A DNA stretch of 64,000 nucleotides from Halobaculum rubrum (lineage in GTDB: Archaea > Halobacteriota > Halobacteria > Halobacteriales > Haloferacaceae): assembly GCF_019880225.1 (NCBI RefSeq), contig NZ_CP082284.1, positions 2,604,001 to 2,668,000 on the forward strand. The letters are read 5' to 3'. A model generated the notes under the pieces. The model had not been told where the DNA came from, searched no databases, and saw nothing but the letters and a program-made list of their open reading frames with translations. Positions 56,056 through 64,000 of this stretch are shown one piece after another; position 1 is the first letter of the stretch; every line of letters starts with the position of its first letter. The translations under genes were made by a program, and so were the position numbers.

Positions 56056-57876
56056 ATGGCTGCTCCGCACGACGACTCGCCCCCCGACGGCGGCGGCGAT
56101 CGCGAACACACGGACAACGGCGTCCCGGAGTCGGGATCGGTCATTCCGGACCGCTTCTCATCGGACGAGGTGTTTCAGCGGATCGTCGCCGACGCGGACC
56201 ACGAGATCACCTCCGGCGCGCGCGAGTTGTTCTTCGCGGCGCTGGCGGGCGGGTTCGCGATCACGATCACGCTGTTGGTGTACGCCTCGATGTACCCGCA
56301 GACGGACAGCAGCGTCGTCGCGGCGCTGCTGTACCCGATCGGCTTCATCTACATCATCATCGGCGGCTATCAGCTGTACACCGAGAACACCCTCCCGCCG
56401 GTCGCGTTGACGCTGGAACGGCTGGCGTCGGTGCCGGCGCTGTTGCGTCACTGGACGATCGTGGCGCTCGGAAACTTCACGGGCGGCGCGATCGGCGCGG
56501 TCGTGCTCGCGTACGGCGGCGTGTTCTCTCCCGAGGCGGCGGCCGTGGCCGCGGATCTGGCGGCGACGGGCGTGTACGAGACCACTCCCTGGGAGCTGTT
56601 CTTCAAGGGGGCCTTCGCCGGGCTGATCGTCGCGGGCGTCGTCTGGATGAACTTCGCCGCACAGGACACCATCTCCCGGCTCGTCGTCGTCTATCTCGCC
56701 TTTCTCACTATCCCGCTGGGGAACCTCTATCACAGCGTCGTCTCGTTCACCGAGGCGGTGTACCTCATGCTCGTCGGCGACCTGGGGTTCCTGCTGGCGA
56801 TGACCGACTTCGTGATCCCGGTGTTGGTCGGCAACACCGTCGGCGGGGTGGTGCTGGTCACGATCGTCAACTACTATCAGACCACCGAACAGCGCCTCGA
56901 GACGGCCCGCTTCGAGGACGTTCGCAGACTGTCGATCCGCGAAACGCTGCTCGGGAGTCTCGCCGGGCGCTCGTACGTGCCGCTGTTCGACACGGTCGAG
57001 GAGTTCGTCCGCGACCCTGACTCCTATCGGATCCTCGTCCCGATCACGAACCCTCGAACCGAATCCCGGCTCGTCGAGATGGCGTGCGCGCTCGCGTCGA
57101 CCCGGGAGAAGGGTGTCGTTCACGTGGTTCACGTCGTGCAGATCCCGTCCGGATCGAACCCCGGCGGACGCGGCCCCGACCACGACCGAATCGTCGACGA
57201 GTCGAACAAGCTGCTGACGGACGTTCGCACCATCGGCGAGCGATACGAGACGAAGATGGAGACCTCGACGCTGGTCACCCATCGCTCGTTCGAGGACGTG
57301 TTCGACCGCGCGAACCGTACCCGTCCCGACCTGGTGATGATGGGTTGGGCCGACGACGGGGTGTGGGCGTCGGCCCGCGCCGAGCGCCCCATCGACGAGC
57401 TGACCAACCGCCTGCCGTGTGACTTCCTCGTCGTCAAGGACCGCGGACTCGACTGCTCGCGCGTGCTCCTCCCCACGGCGGGCGGTCCCAACTCCGTGTT
57501 GAGCGCGGAGGTCGCCCGCGGGCTCCGCGAGGCCCTCGGCGCGGAGATCTCGCTGCTCCACGTCGCCGACGGTTCCGGGGACCGCGACCGCGGCGAGGCG
57601 TTCCTCGCGGAGTGGGCGGCCGAGAACGACCTCGAGGACGCCGACCGCATCGTCGACGAGTCCGGCGACGTGGAGGACTCGATCGAACGGGCGGCGGCGG
57701 ACAACACGCTCGTCCTCATCGGTGCCACCGAGCAGGGGCTGCTCTCGCGGCTCGTCAGCGACTCGCTCCACATGAACATCGCCGACGACGTGGAGGCGTC
57801 GCTGCTGTTGGCCGAACGTCCCTCGGACCGGCCACTGTTGAAGCGCCTCATCGGGGCCGGTCGACGCAACAAGTAG
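56056..57876 (+). CDS. formate/nitrite transporter (FNT) fused to two universal stress protein domains
   Basis: 606 residues from the ATG at 56056. The first ~290 residues are an FNT channel with six helices and the family's GGYQLYTENTL and ALGNFTGGAIG loops and central HSVVS. Then two USP domains follow (about 310-440 and 445-590), starting YRILVPITNPRTESRL and SRVLLPTAGGPNS. FNT proteins pass formate, nitrite or hydrosulphide. Near a nitric oxide reductase, nitrite is the likely cargo. The USP pair may bind ATP and gate the pore. Confidence 0.85.
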   Translation: MAAPHDDSPPDGGGDREHTDNGVPESGSVIPDRFSSDEVFQRIVADADHEITSGARELFFAALAGGFAITITLLVYASMYPQTDSSVVAALLYPIGFIYIIIGGYQLYTENTLPPVALTLERLASVPALLRHWTIVALGNFTGGAIGAVVLAYGGVFSPEAAAVAADLAATGVYETTPWELFFKGAFAGLIVAGVVWMNFAAQDTISRLVVVYLAFLTIPLGNLYHSVVSFTEAVYLMLVGDLGFLLAMTDFVIPVLVGNTVGGVVLVTIVNYYQTTEQRLETARFEDVRRLSIRETLLGSLAGRSYVPLFDTVEEFVRDPDSYRILVPITNPRTESRLVEMACALASTREKGVVHVVHVVQIPSGSNPGGRGPDHDRIVDESNKLLTDVRTIGERYETKMETSTLVTHRSFEDVFDRANRTRPDLVMMGWADDGVWASARAERPIDELTNRLPCDFLVVKDRGLDCSRVLLPTAGGPNSVLSAEVARGLREALGAEISLLHVADGSGDRDRGEAFLAEWAAENDLEDADRIVDESGDVEDSIERAAADNTLVLIGATEQGLLSRLVSDSLHMNIADDVEASLLLAERPSDRPLLKRLIGAGRRNK

Positions 57877-57906
57877 TCCGGGGACAGTCCGCCGGGGGGC
57901 GCCGGC

Positions 57907-58992
57907 TCAGGCGTCGCCCACGCGGTCCGGAACCGGACCGTCGTACCCCTCGGGAACGTACGGGCACAGCGGGTCCGAGGCGAGCGGGTCGCCCGTGGCG
58001 GCGTACGCCCGCGAGCGCGACCCGCCGCAGACGTCGCGGAACTCGCAGGCGCCGCATCTCCCCGTGAGCGCGTCGCGGTCGCGCAGCCGCTCGAACAGGT
58101 TCGCGTTCCGATACAGGTCCACCAGGTCGTCCTCGCGGACGTTGCCCGCCGGCTCCGGAAGAAAGCCGGATGGCGTCACGTCGCCGACGTGGTTGACGAA
58201 CGCGAAGCCGTCGCCGGCGCGGACGTTCGGACGCGTCGCGGGTGCGCCCGATCCGGGGGCCAGCTCGGCCGGACCGACGCCGCGCCGTTCGAGGCCGATG
58301 CGGGTGTGGTGGGGGGCCTCGGTCGTCTTGACCGCGAAGGAGGCGTCCTCGTCGACGCTGTGGAGCCAGTCCATGACCGCGTCCGCCCGTTCCGGCGAGA
58401 CGGGGTCGAGCATCGCCCCCCGTCCGACCGGAACGAGGAAGAACACGCTCCAGCGCACCGCGTCGAGGTTGCCGACCAGTTCGCGGACGGCGGGGAGCTC
58501 GTCGACGGTGCGCGCACAGACGGTCGTGTTGATCTGCAGCCCGAGGTCGGACTCACGGATCCATCGCGCCGCCCGCAGCGTTTCCTCGAAGACGCCCGGC
58601 TCGCCGCGGTAGCCGTCGTGGACCGCGGGATCGCCGGCGTCGATGCTGAGCGCGACTCGCCGGAGGCCGGCGTCCGCGAGCCGCTCGATGCGCTCGCGCG
58701 TCAGCGACGCGGTCCCGCTCGGCGTGAGCGCCATCCGGAGGCCTCTCTCGTCGCCGTGGGCGATCAGCTCCGCGAGGTCGTCGCGCTTGAGCGGGTCGCC
58801 GCCCGAGAGGACGACCACCTGCCCGTCGCCGAACTCGCGGGCCGACTCCAGGAGACGCTTGCCCTCCGCGGTCGTCAGCTCGTCCGGGTGTCGCCCGGGT
58901 GTCGCCTCCGCTCGGCAGTGATCACAGGCGAGTTCGCACGCGCGCGAGGCCTCCCACACGAGGACGATCGGGCGCTGGCTCGTGTCGAACAT
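57907..58992 (-). CDS. radical SAM/SPASM protein (TIGR04053/AhbD-like)
   Basis: 361 residues. The radical SAM cluster motif is CELACDHC near residues 19-26, with GGDP for SAM binding. The C-terminal SPASM end is CGACEFRDVCGGSRSRAYA and a later Cys in LCPYVPEG, for extra Fe-S clusters. The family includes AhbD, which makes haem from Fe-coproporphyrin III, and related maturases; the two are hard to tell apart. With the AhbC-like enzyme at 59978 it suggests the siroheme-dependent haem pathway. Convergent with the FNT gene. Confidence 0.83.
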   Translation of the reverse strand: MFDTSQRPIVLVWEASRACELACDHCRAEATPGRHPDELTTAEGKRLLESAREFGDGQVVVLSGGDPLKRDDLAELIAHGDERGLRMALTPSGTASLTRERIERLADAGLRRVALSIDAGDPAVHDGYRGEPGVFEETLRAARWIRESDLGLQINTTVCARTVDELPAVRELVGNLDAVRWSVFFLVPVGRGAMLDPVSPERADAVMDWLHSVDEDASFAVKTTEAPHHTRIGLERRGVGPAELAPGSGAPATRPNVRAGDGFAFVNHVGDVTPSGFLPEPAGNVREDDLVDLYRNANLFERLRDRDALTGRCGACEFRDVCGGSRSRAYAATGDPLASDPLCPYVPEGYDGPVPDRVGDA

Positions 58993-59040
58993 TGTGGGTG
59001 TCGTGGGCGTCGTGGCTGTCGTGTGTGCTCGGTCCCTGGA

Positions 59041-59574
59041 TCACTCGACGACGACGACACCTTTCATGCCCAGCGTTTCGTGGGGGACACAGACGTACTT
59101 CGACGTTCCGGCGGACTCGAACGTGTGGGTGAACGTGTGCCCTTCCTCCGCGACGAGTTCGGACTCGAAGGAGCCGTCCTCCGCGACGACGTTGTGGCTC
59201 GCCCCCTGTCCGGTCCACTCCCAGGTGACGGTCGTCCCGGCGGACACGCGCACCGCGGCGGGTCCGAAGCCGTAGTAACCGCCGTTCGCCTCCGTGCCGA
59301 CCTCGACGGTCACCGCGTCCGAGCCCGTCTCGTCGACGACGCCGTCGTAGTTGTCCACGTTGTCGAACCAGCCGTCGAAGGAAGCGCTCCCGGACCCGCC
59401 GGAGTCGCCGCCGCTCTCGGTCGGCGTCGGTGTCGGCTCCTCGGTCTCCATGCCGTCTCCGGATCCGCCGCCGGAGCCCCCCCCGGAACAGCCGGCTAGC
59501 CCGGTGAGGCCGCCGACAGCCGCCAGTCCGGTCGCGCGCAGTACCGTTCGCCGGTCGAGTGATCGATCGGTCAT
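59041..59574 (-). CDS. halocyanin-like blue copper protein
   Basis: 177 residues from the ATG at 59574. Tat signal with lipobox (RRTVLRATGLAAVGG, LAGCSGG), then a Thr/Gly/Ser-rich linker. The cupredoxin domain has the halocyanin pattern: WTGQGASHNVVAEDGSF (first His), YVCVPHETLGMKG (Cys, His, Met). It is a membrane-anchored electron carrier. In this cluster it could feed the nitric oxide reductase or a nitrite reductase encoded elsewhere. Confidence 0.9.
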   Translation of the reverse strand: MTDRSLDRRTVLRATGLAAVGGLTGLAGCSGGGSGGGSGDGMETEEPTPTPTESGGDSGGSGSASFDGWFDNVDNYDGVVDETGSDAVTVEVGTEANGGYYGFGPAAVRVSAGTTVTWEWTGQGASHNVVAEDGSFESELVAEEGHTFTHTFESAGTSKYVCVPHETLGMKGVVVVE

Positions 59575-59675
59575 CACTCCCCCGTAGCGTCGGTGTGAAT
59601 AAGCGGAGCCTCTCGATTCCCACTCGCTGGGAGTCGTCGTGAACGCCGTAGGGCTTCCCGCCGGTGTCGGGAGTG

Positions 59676-59981
59676 ATGGCAGACTCCGACCAGCGCACGC
59701 CGGTACGCCAGCCACGGGCGGACGACGTCCCGGAGTGGGAGGTGTTCCTCCGCGAGTCGTCGGGCGACCCGCTCCGACACGCGGGCAGCGTCACCGCCCC
59801 CTCGGCGGACGTGGCACACGAACAGGCGAGCACGCTGTTCCCAGACGCGTCGACGCAGTGGTTGGCACGCAGCGACCGGGTCGCCCGGTTCAGCGACCGT
59901 GACCTCGGCGCCGAGTACGAACCGCCCGCGACAGTCGACGTCGATGGCGACACGGACAGTGAGGGGGGTGTCGAGCCGTGA
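59676..59981 (+). CDS. Htur_1727-type small protein partnered with a radical SAM enzyme
   Basis: 101 residues from the ATG at 59676. The core EWEVFLRESSGDPLRHAGSV and ADVAHEQASTLFPDASTQWL matches what I recall of the Htur_1727 family, described as a candidate peptide substrate of radical SAM enzymes. Its stop overlaps the GTG of the AhbC-like gene by four bases, so they are made together. It has no leader/core split or Cys-rich core and resembles PaaB-like small proteins, so it could be an accessory subunit instead. Confidence 0.65.
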   Translation: MADSDQRTPVRQPRADDVPEWEVFLRESSGDPLRHAGSVTAPSADVAHEQASTLFPDASTQWLARSDRVARFSDRDLGAEYEPPATVDVDGDTDSEGGVEP

Positions 59982-61192
59982 TCTCCGTCAGCAAACTGCT
60001 GTACAACCTCGACGCCGAGGGCGACGGGCTCCGGTACGGCGACGCGGACTCCACGGCCGAACAGATCCGCGAGCGGAAACAGGAGCGCCCGGTCGTCGTC
60101 TGGAACGGGACCAAGCGGTGCAACCTCTCGTGTGCCCACTGTTATGCCGGCGCCGACGTGGGGGCGGCTCCCGGGGAGCTCTCGACGGCCGAGGCGAAGG
60201 GAATGCTCGACGAACTCGCCGACTACGGCGTCCCGGTCGTGTTGTTCTCGGGCGGCGAACCCCTCGTGCGCGAGGACATCCCCGAACTCGTCTCGCACGC
60301 CCGCGACGCCGGGATCCGCCCGGTACTGTCGACCAACGGAACGTTGATCACCCGCGACCGCGCGCGCGAACTCCGCGACGCCGGCCTCGCGTACGCGGGC
60401 ATCTCGGTCGACGGCCGTCGGGAGGTGAACGACGCCTTCCGCGGCCAGGAGGGCGCGTTCGACGCCGCCGTCGACGGCATCGAGGCGTGCCTCGACGTGG
60501 GACTGAAGACCGGGCTGCGTTACACCGTCACCGAGGACACCGTGCCGGACATGGAGAAGGTGGTCGACCTGCTCACCGACGTGGGCGTCGATCGGTTCTG
60601 CTTCTATCACCTCGCGTACGGCGGACGGGGCGTTCCAGACGCCGATATCACGCCCGACACGCGCCGCGACGCGGTCCGGCGTCTCGTCGACCTCACGCGC
60701 GAGTACTACGAGGACGGCGAGGAGATCGAGACGCTGCTGGTCGGCAACTACTGTGACGCCGCCTATCTCGTCGAGTACGCGCGCCGCGAGTTCGGCCCCG
60801 AGCGCGCCGAGCGCGTCCGCCGGTACCTCGAGGTCAACGGCGGCGACCCCGCCGGCGAACGCGTCGCCGACATCGACTACCAGGGGAACGTCCACGCGAC
60901 GCAGTTCTGGCAGTCGTACTCGCTGGGGAACGTCCGGGATCGCCCGTTCGGCGACATCTGGGAGGACGAATCGAACTCCCTCCTCGCCCGGCTACGCGAT
61001 CGCCCGGACAGCCTCGGCGAGGAGTGTCGCTCCTGTTCGTATCGGGACATCTGTCGAGGGGCGTCGCGACTGCGCGCACTCACCGTCGAGGGGGAGTTCG
61101 GCGCGCGCGACCCGCAGTGTTACCTCACGTCCGCGGAGCGCGCGGGCGAGAGCGCGGTCGGGGAAGGGGCGCCGCCGTCTCACGCCGACTGA
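59978..61192 (+). CDS. radical SAM/SPASM protein, AhbC-like
   Basis: 404 residues. It opens ISVSKLLYNL...LRYGD and VVVWNGTKRCNLSCAHCYAG, the strong N-terminal pattern of AhbC (12,18-didecarboxysiroheme deacetylase) with the CxxxCxxC cluster and the GGEPL SAM loop. The SPASM end has CRSCSYRDICRGASRLRAL and a later QCYL. AhbC removes two acetate side chains to give Fe-coproporphyrin in archaeal haem synthesis. Its position beside NorZ, a haem b enzyme, fits haem supply. A peptide-modifying role with the small protein upstream remains possible. Confidence 0.8.
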   Translation: MISVSKLLYNLDAEGDGLRYGDADSTAEQIRERKQERPVVVWNGTKRCNLSCAHCYAGADVGAAPGELSTAEAKGMLDELADYGVPVVLFSGGEPLVREDIPELVSHARDAGIRPVLSTNGTLITRDRARELRDAGLAYAGISVDGRREVNDAFRGQEGAFDAAVDGIEACLDVGLKTGLRYTVTEDTVPDMEKVVDLLTDVGVDRFCFYHLAYGGRGVPDADITPDTRRDAVRRLVDLTREYYEDGEEIETLLVGNYCDAAYLVEYARREFGPERAERVRRYLEVNGGDPAGERVADIDYQGNVHATQFWQSYSLGNVRDRPFGDIWEDESNSLLARLRDRPDSLGEECRSCSYRDICRGASRLRALTVEGEFGARDPQCYLTSAERAGESAVGEGAPPSHAD

Positions 61193-61272
61193 GGTATCCC
61201 TCGGGAATCACCCGGACCGTTACGAACATGTTCGGGGCGTCGTTGAGGGACGCAGGCCCCTGATATAGCTCC

Positions 61273-61680
61273 ATGAGTACCGTCGATACCGAGGGAGTCG
61301 AGCGTGAGGACGAGCGAACCGCCACTACCGTCGAAGTGAAGGGGACCGGACGGCTGTACGACGCCCTGCCGGAACACCGGTTCGAATACACCTTCGAGGG
61401 GACGACGCTCCGTGCGTTCCTGGAAGCGTTCCTCGAGGAGCACGACGTGGCCGAGTTCCTCATCGCCGAAACGCCGGAGGAGGAGGTCGCTCACGGCTGG
61501 GCGCCCGAACCGGATGAGCTCCCCGACGATTTCACGGCGAATCACGAGGGTGATCGCACGCGGGCGTACGCGCGGATCGCCATCAACGGTCGGTTCAACG
61601 AGCACCTCGGCGGGTTCGATACCGAGTTGGCGGACGGGGACCGCGTCGCGCTGATGTATCCGTTCATGTACTGCTGTTGA
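61273..61680 (+). CDS. MoaD/ThiS-like beta-grasp protein ending in Cys-Cys
   Basis: 135 residues. After a 15-residue disordered start, a ubiquitin-like fold: VEVKGTGRLYDALPEHRFEY, then TTLRAFLEAFLEEHDVAEFL, and RIAINGRFNEHLGGFDTELA followed by DGDRVALMYPF. MoaD, ThiS and SAMPs end in Gly-Gly; this one ends MYPFMYCC, so it cannot be adenylated in the usual way. It lies directly before norZ. It may bind metal or haem through the terminal cysteines, or take part in assembly; role unknown. Confidence 0.72.
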   Translation: MSTVDTEGVEREDERTATTVEVKGTGRLYDALPEHRFEYTFEGTTLRAFLEAFLEEHDVAEFLIAETPEEEVAHGWAPEPDELPDDFTANHEGDRTRAYARIAINGRFNEHLGGFDTELADGDRVALMYPFMYCC

Positions 61681-61843
61681 AACCACCGCGTATACTCTCG
61701 TTCACCGTTCACCGAACGGACACTCCTCACGGCGGCCGAGGCGGCCATCCTGTCAGGGACGGACATTGAATATATTCGCCGCCGTCCCCGGGCGATCGGA
61801 ACGGAGGGTGGAGTAAACCACACGACTCGAGTACTGCCGACCG

Positions 61844-64000
61844 CATGCGAGTAACGAGACGCACGCTGGCGAAGGCGCTCGTCGTGGCGTTCGTCGTGAA
61901 CCTCGTCGTGATGGGCGCCGGCGCCGCGTTGGCGTACGAGAAGGCGCCGCCCGTCCCCGACCGCGTGGTCGGTCCCGACGGCGAGACGATCGCGACCGGC
62001 GACGACGTCCAGGCAGGGAAGGTCGCCTTCCAGCAGGACGGGTTGATGAATCACGGGTCGATCCTCGGCAACGGGGCGTACTTCGGCCCCGACTACACCG
62101 CCGACGCGCTCGATCTCAAGACCGAGGCGATGCGCGACTACTACGCCGAGGAGCGCTACGGCGACGCCTACGGCGACCTCCCCGCCGAGGAGCAAGCCGC
62201 CGTCGACTCGCTCGTGAAGTCGGACCTCGACGACGGAACGCCCGGCGACGGGGTCATCGAGTACTCCGCCGCCGAGGCGTACGCCCACGAGCAGGTCAGA
62301 GAGGAGTACGTCGAGCGGTACCACGAGGGCTCGGACGCCCGCGGCGTCCCCGTCGACATGATCGACTCCGAGGAGGACGCGCGGCGCTTCGCCGACTTCG
62401 CGCTGTGGACCGCGTGGTTCTCACACACCGACCGCCCGGGCGCCGACCACAGCTACACGAACGACTGGCCGCCCGCGCCCGCCGCCGGCAACACCCCCGG
62501 CGCGTCCGCGATGACCTGGAGCGTCATCGCGATGGTGCTGCTCGTCGCCGGCGCCGGCGTGGGGATCTGGCTGTACTCGTCGGTCGACCTCCCTGAGCCC
62601 TCTGCGGAGGGGGTCGACGTGCCGCATCCGGACGACATCGACCTCCTCCCGAGCCAGTCGGCCGCGCTGTGGTTCGTTCCCGTCGCGGCGTTGCTGTTCC
62701 TCGTACAGACACTGCTCGGGGGGCTGCTCGCACACTACTACATCGAACGACACGCGTTCTTCGGCCTGGAGACGATCCCCGGCTTGGGAATCGATGTCCT
62801 CCAGCTGCTGCCGTTCGCAATGGCGAAGACGTGGCACATCGACCTGGGGATCCTCTGGATCGCCACGCTGTGGCTGGGCGCGGGACTGTTCCTCCCGCCG
62901 CTGTTGACTGGGTACGAGCCCGACAACCAGGCGCGGTACGTGAAGGGCCTCCTCGTCGCGTTGGTCGTCGTCGTGGCGGGCGGGCTCACCGGCATCTGGC
63001 TCGGTGCCCACGGGTACTTCGACGGCGACCTGTGGTGGATCCTCGGCAACGAGGGCCTGGAGTACTTGGAGGTCGGAAAGCTTTGGCAGGCCGGCCTGCT
63101 CGTGGGCTTCCTCGCGTGGGCCGCCCTCGCCGCACGCGGGCTGAAACCGCTGTTGAAGCGCGAGCCGCCGTACGGGCTCGCGCACATGATCCTCTACGCC
63201 GGCGGCTCCATCGCGCTGCTGTTCACCGCGGGGTTCCTGTTCACCCCGAAGACGAACATCGCGGTGACCGAGTTCTGGCGCTGGTGGGTCGTCCACATGT
63301 GGGTCGAGGGCGCCTTCGAGTTCTTCATCGTCGCCGTCGTCGCGATGACCTTGGTGTCGATGAACCTCCTGCGGCGCCGCTCGGCCGAGAAGGCCGTCCT
63401 GCTGGAGGCGCTGCTCGTGATGGGCACCGGCGTCATCGGCGTCAGCCACCACTACTGGTGGATCGGGATGCCGGACGTCTGGGTCCCGCTCGGGAGCGTG
63501 TTCTCCACGCTGGAGCTGATCCCGCTGGTGTTCATCCTCTTCGAGGCGATCAACGAGTACCGCGCGCTCGCGAACAGCGGCGAGGCGTTCCCGTACACGC
63601 TGCCGTTCATGTTCATCATCGCCTCGGGAGTGTGGAACTTCGTCGGGGCCGGCGTGCTCGGCTTCTTCATCAATCTCCCGCTGATCAACTACTACGAGCA
63701 CGGCACCTACCTCACGGTCGGCCACGCCCACGCCGCCATGTTCGGCGCGTTCGGCTTCCTCGCTATCGGCATGGCGATCTACGTGCTCCGGTTCACCGTC
63801 TCGAACTGGAGCGGGCGGCGCCTCCGGTGGGCGTTCTGGCTGTGGAACGTCGGCCTCGCGCTGATGGTGTTCGTCAGCGTCCTCCCGGTCGGGTTCATCC
63901 AGCTTGAGGTGTCGTTCACGCAGGGGTACGACGCCGCGCGCTCGCTGGCGTTCTACAACCGGCCGCTGATCCAGTCGCTGTTCTGGGCGCGGCTCCCCGG
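61844..64000 (+). CDS. norZ: quinol-dependent nitric oxide reductase (NorZ/qNOR), 3' end outside window
   Basis: About 719 residues are visible; the frame is still open at the window end. It has the qNOR layout: an N-terminal membrane anchor and extra-cytoplasmic domain (to about residue 215), then the haem-copper-oxidase-type core. Core motifs include WVVHMWVEGAFEFF, VSHHYWWIGMPDVWVPLG with the metal-ligand histidines, LELIPLVFILFEA with the glutamate of the NOR family, and YLTVGHAHAAMFG. It reduces NO to N2O in the membrane. The short gene before it and the two radical SAM enzymes suggest it is the centre of this cluster. Confidence 0.88.

Noticed and set aside
1..64000. CRISPR arrays, rRNA and tRNA genes
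   Set aside because: No regularly spaced repeats and no recognisable rRNA or tRNA sequence were seen on reading; a covariance-model search would be needed to be certain about tRNAs.

Overview
The window is archaeal, from a halophilic archaeon of the class Halobacteria. It has high GC, an acidic proteome rich in Asp and Glu, and families found only or mainly there: halocyanin, RdfA with an archaea-specific SMC-like partner, HalOD1, bat-type HTH, DUF7563, DUF5789, DUF7521 and TrmB. Genus cannot be set from the sequence alone. No rRNA, tRNA or CRISPR array was seen. All calls come from reading the sequence and recalled family motifs; no database search was run.

Layout. 1-2 kb: the end of a sugar ABC permease, then decayed gene fragments. 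2-12 kb: a Cys-type formate dehydrogenase (minus strand) and an AddB/AddA-like nuclease-helicase operon. 12-17.2 kb: a two-domain KaiC-like ATPase co-transcribed with a LOV-domain histidine kinase and a second PAS histidine kinase. 17.2-21.4 kb: an IS6-like transposase relic and an RdfA/SMC-like (Sph3-type) cell-shape pair. 21.4-26 kb: a CoA-linked catabolic cluster (IclR regulator, acyl-CoA ligase, thiolase, DUF35 partner). 26-31.5 kb: an AT-richer region of small haloarchaeal proteins, decayed genes, a bat-type HTH regulator and a PAS kinase. 31.8-33.7 kb: an SCO1/TlpA/CcdA redox-assembly operon. 33.7-36 kb: ParA and a partner beside a repeat-rich, AT-rich region that looks like a partition or replication site. 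36-40.3 kb: a glutaredoxin, an HTH protein, a TrxR-like flavoprotein, a TRAM protein, a frameshifted molybdopterin oxidoreductase and four copies of an unexplained 16-bp repeat.

40.8-51.5 kb: a LOV-like protein that has lost its photoactive Cys, then a starch/maltodextrin island (MalF, MalG, GH15, GH13, TrmB). Its transporter is broken: only the tails of the binding protein and of the ATPase remain, joined head-to-head. 51.5-56 kb: a frameshifted flavin-reductase-like gene, a DUF7521/HTH pair, a two-domain multicopper oxidase, a CNNM/CorC-type membrane protein and a small non-autonomous insertion element. 56-64 kb: a nitrogen-oxide/haem cluster (formate/nitrite channel fused to two USP domains, two radical SAM/SPASM enzymes, halocyanin, an Htur_1727-type small protein, a beta-grasp protein ending in Cys-Cys, and a quinol-type nitric oxide reductase cut by the window end).

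Themes: light and redox sensing by PAS/LOV kinases, polysaccharide use, and respiratory nitrogen-oxide chemistry, interrupted by recent decay. At least four genes are broken by frameshifts and two near-identically organised non-coding elements carry IS200/IS605-type ends.
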